From the NCBI RefSeq assembly GCF_000444995.1, contig NC_022041.1, forward strand, positions 2,330,001-2,394,000: a DNA stretch of 64,000 bases, read 5' to 3'. How positions within the stretch are numbered: the first letter of the stretch is position 1; every line of letters begins with the position of its first letter. The stretch comes from Paracoccus aminophilus JCM 7686 (GTDB lineage Bacteria > Pseudomonadota > Alphaproteobacteria > Rhodobacterales > Rhodobacteraceae). Below are positions 57,932-64,000 of this stretch, in pieces. The position numbers and the translations under genes are program-made. The notes under the pieces are model-generated. The model was given only the letters and a program-made list of their open reading frames with translations, was not told the DNA's origin and did no database searches.

Positions 57932-58629
57932 CCAACTAAAAGTTGTGTGACGTTATACGCTTTAACGACATTCTGGGTGACTTCCTTGGGGCGCACAGCC
58001 GTCGGCGTGCCGAATTGTGTGCGAATGCACCTGATTGATGTAAAGGGAGCTGTCACCCGTTCTCGATCTGAAGAGATTGATTTGGCGGGGGATAGGGCGG
58101 CAACTTGGATTTCTCACCGGAACGAAAGGCAGTGGTTCTGACGAAGATGCTGCCGCCGAACAACATGCCGCTTGGGCAACTCGCAAGGGATTAAGGTATT
58201 TCCTACGCTAGGCTGGAAAAATGGTGGGCGGATAGCGTGGGCGAAGGTGAAGCGCTGCCTGATGCCCATTTTACACCGGAAGGCTGAACTTTCTCGGGCA
58301 AGGCTGCCTGCGGTGATCGCGATCGCATAGGCACCGCCAACGCCACTCGCCTTTAGATTCCCCGCCTGCTGGACCTGAGCCATTCAGGTTTCGCTGCGCT
58401 AGGGACGAATGTCCGCTAACCCGAATTGCCGCGGCTGCCATGCCACGCCGCCGTCAGGCGGCTCTCCACCCTTCACGACGATCACCCGTCTAGCAGAGCG
58501 GCTATGGCTCTTCCCAGAAAACCTGATCATCATGCCGTTATCTCAGCCCCACGCGCAGCAATCTCCGTCATTGCCATGCGATCAGAGCCGAGTGTGATCC
58601 ATCCAGACGCGCGACTGCAGATCAATCGG
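57932..58629. other. Eroded DNA near the right end
   Basis: No intact gene on either strand. Short frames show no family features. Leads into the MYG1 fragment. Confidence 0.4.
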
Positions 58630-58707
58630 GCATCCGGGACACGCCGGGTCAGGATGACGCTTGAGAAAAGTCATCCGCATGAAACCGCCGTTATGGGTAC
58701 CGAGATC
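58630..58707 (-). pseudogene. Fragment of the MYG1 gene 5' end
   Basis: GCATCCGGGA ... GCCGGGTCAGGAT ... TCATCCGC ... CCGCCGTTATGGGT matches 28021-28099 with small gaps. On the minus strand it encodes THNGGF, then loses frame. It lies beside the right end, as MYG1 does at 28161. Confidence 0.75.
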
Positions 58708-58744
58708 ACCGAGCGGCATGATCGAAGTCACTAGATGCTTGGTC

Positions 58745-58875
58745 CGCGTCGCGCCTCAAAAAGAAAAACGCTGGGATCGTTTCCCGATCCCAGCGAATTC
58801 AACTACTTGCAAAAACTATGCCCCGAAATCGGACAAAACGACCCCGATTGGGGACTAACTTTCGCCCGATTTACA
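58745..58875. repeat. Right end of the Tn7-like element with three adjacent repeats
   Basis: Read inward on the minus strand, the repeats are AATCGGGCGAAAGTTAGTCC (58852-58871), AATCGGGGTCGTTTTGTCC (58831-58849) and GATTTCGGGGCATAGTTTTT (58811-58830). They are nearly contiguous, as TnsB sites are in Tn7 right ends. Confidence 0.85.
58757..58795 (-). terminator. Intrinsic terminator inside the right end
   Basis: A perfect 11-base stem CGCTGGGATCG / CGATCCCAGCG with a 5-base loop; on the minus strand it is followed by TTTTTCTTTTTG. It would stop transcripts coming from the ETC complex I gene. Confidence 0.85.
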
Positions 58876-58880
58876 CAGGC
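58876..58880. repeat. Target-site duplication CAGGC, right copy
   Basis: Matches 32978-32982 exactly and directly touches the stop codon (58881-58883) of the complex I gene. Confidence 0.85.
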
Positions 58881-59192
58881 TCAATGCGTCCAGGGAGCGC
58901 GGCGGTCGGGGGCGAAGTTTTCGCCGTAGCCGCGGGCGCGGATGTTGGGCTGGCGCGGTTGCGGCTCGATCACCTCGTAATCGAGGCCCTTTTCGCGGGC
59001 ATATTCCTCGGCCTGCTTCAGCGTGTCGAAACGCAGGCGGACTTGGCTTTGGGTGTCGTCAGAGCTGGTCCAACCCATCAGCGGATCGATCTCGCGCGCA
59101 TCGGCCTGCGGAAAGACCAGCACCCAGCCTTTGGTCTTGGCCATGCCCGATTGCATCGCATTGCGGGCGGGCTGGTAGATACGGACGCGCAT
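58881..59192 (-). CDS. ETC complex I subunit (NDUFS4-like); apparent transposon attachment gene
   Basis: 103 aa from the ATG at 59192 (AGAGG upstream). [56 protein letters not shown] and [20 protein letters not shown] are the conserved blocks of the alphaproteobacterial homologue of mitochondrial NDUFS4, an accessory subunit of NADH:ubiquinone oxidoreductase. It is intact. The transposon right end starts 5 bases after its stop, so the 3' coding end is the likely TniQ recognition site and its native downstream region is displaced. Confidence 0.9.
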   Translation of the reverse strand: MRVRIYQPARNAMQSGMAKTKGWVLVFPQADAREIDPLMGWTSSDDTQSQVRLRFDTLKQAEEYAREKGLDYEVIEPQPRQPNIRARGYGENFAPDRRAPWTH

Positions 59193-59375
59193 GGCGAAAA
59201 CCTCTGTTCTTGCTCGCCCCGTGTTATCCACCATGCGCCCTTGCGGATCAAGCCCAGATCAAGATCGCAATCTCAGCAATCGCAACGTTTTTTGCATGTC
59301 GTAGGACCATCAGCGGGACTTGCCATGCCCCAAGCCGCAAGCGAAGCTGGAGAGAGTTTCTGAGGAGGTTGAGCC

Positions 59376-60593
59376 ATGGTCAGGCTGAAATGTCTCGCGA
59401 TTGCTGCGCTCTTTGCCCTGCCCGGCTCGCTCGCAAGCGCGGAACGCTATCAATACAGCAACAGCATTTACGAGCTGCCGAAAGGCTGGGGCGTCTATCG
59501 CGCGACCGAAGCCTATCAACTGCTCGGCAGGTCCGGGGCAACCTCTTGCGAGCAATGCGATTTCCTGATCGCGCGCTCGGCCCCGGCAAAGGGCGAGCTC
59601 ACCGATTTTCTCGCGCAGAACGCCCCCCATCTGCTCGACCCCGGCAAGGACGAGACCCTGACCCTGCTCGAACCGCCAAAGCTGATCAAGGACGGGGGCT
59701 GGACCTATGCCTTTGCCATGGCGCGCGTGAGCGATGACGATTTCCTTTTTCTCCTCGCGACCAAGGCCGGGGACCGCTACGAGATGATCGCGCTGCGCGC
59801 ACCTTCGGGAAATCAGGCCACGGTGAAGGAAGCGGCCGAGATCTTCCAGAGCACGGGGCTCGGGCTTGCCTCGTCGATGCGCTACGTCTCGGAGGGGGCG
59901 GTGCCGCTGATGCCGCCAGCCACGCCCGGAAGACTGGATGGCCTTTGGTCGGGCACCAGCATGAATTCGGTTCTGGGGCTCGACGGGATGCTTCGGATGG
60001 AGGCCTCGACCCGTCACTTGGTCTTTTGGGGGAACGGCTATTTCTATGATGGCACGCCCCCGGATGGGCTGGCCCTGCCCGCCCCCGCCACTTTGCGCGA
60101 GCCGATCGACACGCGGATTGGCACCTATCGCATCAGCGGCGATAAGCTCGATCTGACCTTTGCCGATGGCACGACAGGCCAGCTGACCCTGAACCAGAAC
60201 ACGATGGCCGACGGGTCTCGGACGCTTTACCCGATGAAGCTTCTGCCGGATGGCTCGACCATCAGCGGCTCGATTTCCGACTTCTACTTCATGGGCTTCA
60301 CGCCCGGCACCATTGGCGGCGGCGTGTCGAGCTCGTCCTTTTTCGCCTATAAGAAGGACGGCACCTATTCGGGCTCCAGCTCGGGCGGGGCGAGCGCCAC
60401 CTTCACTAATGGCTCGGGTGATACGACCGGAGGCTTTGCCTCTGGCAGCCAGGCCAAGCGCGGCGGCACCTATGAGATCCGCGACGGGTTGTTGATCTCG
60501 CATCCCGCGGATGGCTCGGCCGCGATAAAAGCGCTGATCTACAAGAACGGCGATTCCATCTACATCGGCGACAGCGCCCTTTCCACGGACTGA
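59376..60593 (+). CDS. Secreted protein of unknown function
   Basis: 405 aa. The signal peptide is LKCLAIAALFALPGSLASAE. The mature part starts with a domain containing a Cys pair (SCEQCDFLIA), then beta-rich repeats and a Ser/Gly-rich stretch (SSSGGASATFTNGSGDTTGG). It is not recognised, possibly a lipocalin- or DUF-type periplasmic protein. Upstream of uvrB in the same direction but with its own signals. Confidence 0.7.
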   Translation: MVRLKCLAIAALFALPGSLASAERYQYSNSIYELPKGWGVYRATEAYQLLGRSGATSCEQCDFLIARSAPAKGELTDFLAQNAPHLLDPGKDETLTLLEPPKLIKDGGWTYAFAMARVSDDDFLFLLATKAGDRYEMIALRAPSGNQATVKEAAEIFQSTGLGLASSMRYVSEGAVPLMPPATPGRLDGLWSGTSMNSVLGLDGMLRMEASTRHLVFWGNGYFYDGTPPDGLALPAPATLREPIDTRIGTYRISGDKLDLTFADGTTGQLTLNQNTMADGSRTLYPMKLLPDGSTISGSISDFYFMGFTPGTIGGGVSSSSFFAYKKDGTYSGSSSGGASATFTNGSGDTTGGFASGSQAKRGGTYEIRDGLLISHPADGSAAIKALIYKNGDSIYIGDSALSTD

Positions 60594-60674
60594 GTTACGG
60601 CAGGGACCTGTCAGCTTGCCCTTGCATCGCGCGGCAAAAAGACCAGATTGGAAGCCAAGAACAAAGGTGCAACG

Positions 60675-62861
<2,187 letters not shown>

Positions 62862-62871
62862 GATCAAGGTA

Positions 62872-62899
62872 CTCCGCGGAACCGATAGATTTCGCGGAG
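62872..62899. terminator. Hairpin between convergent uvrB and parA
   Basis: CTCCGCGGAA ... TTTCGCGGAG, nine of ten pairs, followed by CTTTGGG. May serve both genes. Confidence 0.5.
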
Positions 62900-62921
62900 C
62901 CTTTGGGTCAGGACCTTCAGA

Positions 62922-63557
62922 TCAATCCCAATGCGACAGGATCTCGGTGGTCAGTGCGGCGACTTCCGCGCGCGCCGTCGCATTGCGGCCGCTCTCGCCC
63001 GCGCCAAGGCCCTGCCCCAAAGTTTCGGCATAGGCGACGCGGTTCGCGATCTGGGTCGCGGCGATGCCCGCGCCAAGCGCACCGGCTTTTTCGGCGATCT
63101 CGGCGGTCAGCCGGGTGTTCGGGCGGGTGCGATTAAGCACGATCAGCGCCTCGGACTTTTCGCGTCGCGCCAGATCGAGAACGCCCTCGGTCGCCCAAAG
63201 ATCGACATGGCTGGTCGCGACCGGCACCAGCACAAGATCGGCGACGCGCAGCGCCGGGCGCAGATCGCTGTCGATCTTGGGCGGCGTGTCGATGATGACG
63301 AAATCGAAGCGTTTCTTCAGCTTCTCGGATTCGTAGCTCGCCCCCCAAGCCGAGGAGGTCGAGAACTCCAGCCCGTCCTGCTCGCCGATGCGGTCGAGCC
63401 GTTCGAGAAACCAGCGCCCGAGGCTGCCCTGCGGATCGGTGTCGATCAGCGCGACGCTATGGCCGCGCCTCAGAAGATCCGCCGCGAGATTGACGGCAAG
63501 CGTGGTCTTGCCGGACCCGCCCTTTTGCTGCGCCACGGTAATGATACGTCCCGCCAT
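62922..63557 (-). CDS. Orphan ParA-family ATPase
   Basis: 211 aa. The deviant Walker A is VAQQKGGSGKTTLAVNLAAD, with IDTDPQGSLGRWF and FVIIDTPPKIDSDLR further on. There is no parB nearby, so it belongs to the chromosomal orphan ParA group that positions protein cargo (PpfA-like) rather than segregating a plasmid. Confidence 0.88.
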   Translation of the reverse strand: MAGRIITVAQQKGGSGKTTLAVNLAADLLRRGHSVALIDTDPQGSLGRWFLERLDRIGEQDGLEFSTSSAWGASYESEKLKKRFDFVIIDTPPKIDSDLRPALRVADLVLVPVATSHVDLWATEGVLDLARREKSEALIVLNRTRPNTRLTAEIAEKAGALGAGIAATQIANRVAYAETLGQGLGAGESGRNATARAEVAALTTEILSHWD

Positions 63558-63658
63558 CCTGCCTCCGCCATCAAGCCCGAGCGCCTCGGCCCGAGCGCGA
63601 GTCTAGAGGCCCCCTGTCGGCGATGCACGTCTTTTTCGCAGGTGCAGCATTGAAAGCA

Positions 63659-63976
63659 TCAATAGGTCGAGATCACCTCATACATGACCGGCTCGAAGCT
63701 GCGGCACATGCCGTTGATCTGACGATTGCGCTCGCGCATTTCGGGGGTGCGCAACATCGCCTGATAATCGCCGCGCGCCTGCCATTGCGAATAGCTGGCG
63801 ATCCGGGTCTGGGCGTCGTTCAGATGAAGCGCGCCGGAAATATAGCCCGGCTGGCGGCTGATGACGCCGTCATAGGCGGCTTGCAGGGCTTCCAGAACGT
63901 CATGCGCGGTGCCCGGCGTCACATCGAAGGTGCAGATGACAGTCTGGCCGCTGAAGCCGGTGGTGATCTCGGTCAT
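63659..63976 (-). CDS. Antibiotic biosynthesis monooxygenase (ABM) domain protein
   Basis: 105 aa ferredoxin-like fold: TVICTFDVTPGTAHDVLEAL, QPGYISGALHLNDAQTRIAS and YSQWQARGDYQAMLRTPEM form the standard ABM pattern. Family members are small cofactor-free oxygenases or heme-degrading enzymes; substrate unknown. Confidence 0.85.
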   Translation of the reverse strand: MTEITTGFSGQTVICTFDVTPGTAHDVLEALQAAYDGVISRQPGYISGALHLNDAQTRIASYSQWQARGDYQAMLRTPEMRERNRQINGMCRSFEPVMYEVISTY

Positions 63977-64000
63977 GGCTCGCTCTCCTTGGCTGGCTCT

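Larger units (their letters stand above)
32983..58875. mobile_element. Tn7-like transposon, 25,893 bp, complete with both ends
   Basis: The ends are TGTAATTCGGGCGAAAGTTA (left) and TGTAAATCGGGCGAAAGTTA (right, read inward on the minus strand), flanked by CAGGC direct repeats. Contents from the left are tniQ, tnsC, tnsB, tnsA, a Lon-like ATPase and a small protein (all minus strand), then cargo: HlyD/DUF3302 pair, IS3 and IS5 fragments, Hint protein, XRE regulator, OmpA-like lipoprotein, HdeD, MFS pump, glutaminase, serine hydrolase, oleate hydratase, nuclease fragment and HEPN protein. The right end abuts the stop codon of the NDUFS4-like gene at 58881. Older ends of the same family lie to the left. 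Confidence 0.88.

Overview
The window looks like the chromosome of a Rhodobacterales alphaproteobacterium, probably Paracoccus or a close relative. The evidence is high GC, a class I lysyl-tRNA synthetase, an opgG-opgH-opgC glucan operon, a GapR/DUF2312 gene, an NDUFS4-like ETC complex I gene and several Hedgehog/Intein (Hint) domain proteins. This is inferred from gene content only.

Layout. (1) 1-4.1 kb is the integrase end of a prophage: GapR-like protein, sliding clamp, small Cys protein, methylase-like protein, HTH protein and tyrosine integrase. It abuts, and probably truncated, a pectate-lyase-like gene. (2) 4.1-21.3 kb is core chromosome: class I LysRS, TerB, PBP4-type carboxypeptidase, nadD, opgGHC, a PepSY/two-component cluster, pyrimidine reductase preT-preA behind a RutR-like operator, and tRNA-Ser(UGA). 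(3) 21.3-28.1 kb is a scarred accessory zone: a zinc-ribbon/propeller protein, an XRE gene with one internal stop, two other broken phage-type genes, an Rrf2 regulator divergent from an epoxide-hydrolase-like gene with a perfect palindrome between them, and a MYG1 hydrolase. (4) 28.16-58.88 kb is a pile-up of Tn7-like transposon material. (5) 58.88-64 kb is core again: ETC complex I subunit, a secreted protein, uvrB, an orphan ParA and an ABM monooxygenase.

The main discovery is in region 4. A complete Tn7-like element of 25,893 bp runs from 32983 (TGTAATTCGGGC...) to 58875 (...GCCCGATTTACA) and is flanked by a 5-bp duplication, CAGGC (32978-32982 and 58876-58880). The right copy of CAGGC directly touches the stop codon of the NDUFS4-like gene, so the 3' end of that gene appears to be the attachment site. 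The ends carry short repeats of the form TTCGGGGCAAAGTT: three abutting copies in the right end, and two copies 86 bp apart in the left end. They resemble TnsB-binding arrays. The transposition operon reads towards the left end: small protein, Lon-like AAA+ ATPase without a protease domain, TnsA, TnsB, TnsC, TniQ. Left of it lie a second right end (128/131 identical to the first), a decayed left end with a piece of tniQ, and a third, more diverged right end. The site therefore seems to have been hit at least three times.

The cargo between the transposition genes and the right end includes an HlyD/DUF3302 pair, a Hint protein, an OmpA-like lipoprotein, an HdeD protein, an MFS pump, glutaminase, a serine hydrolase and oleate hydratase. 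Together they suggest envelope, acid and fatty-acid stress functions. Defence-like debris follows: a truncated QxK nuclease domain and a HEPN-motif protein. The right end also carries a hairpin with a T-tract, oriented to terminate transcription arriving from the attachment gene.
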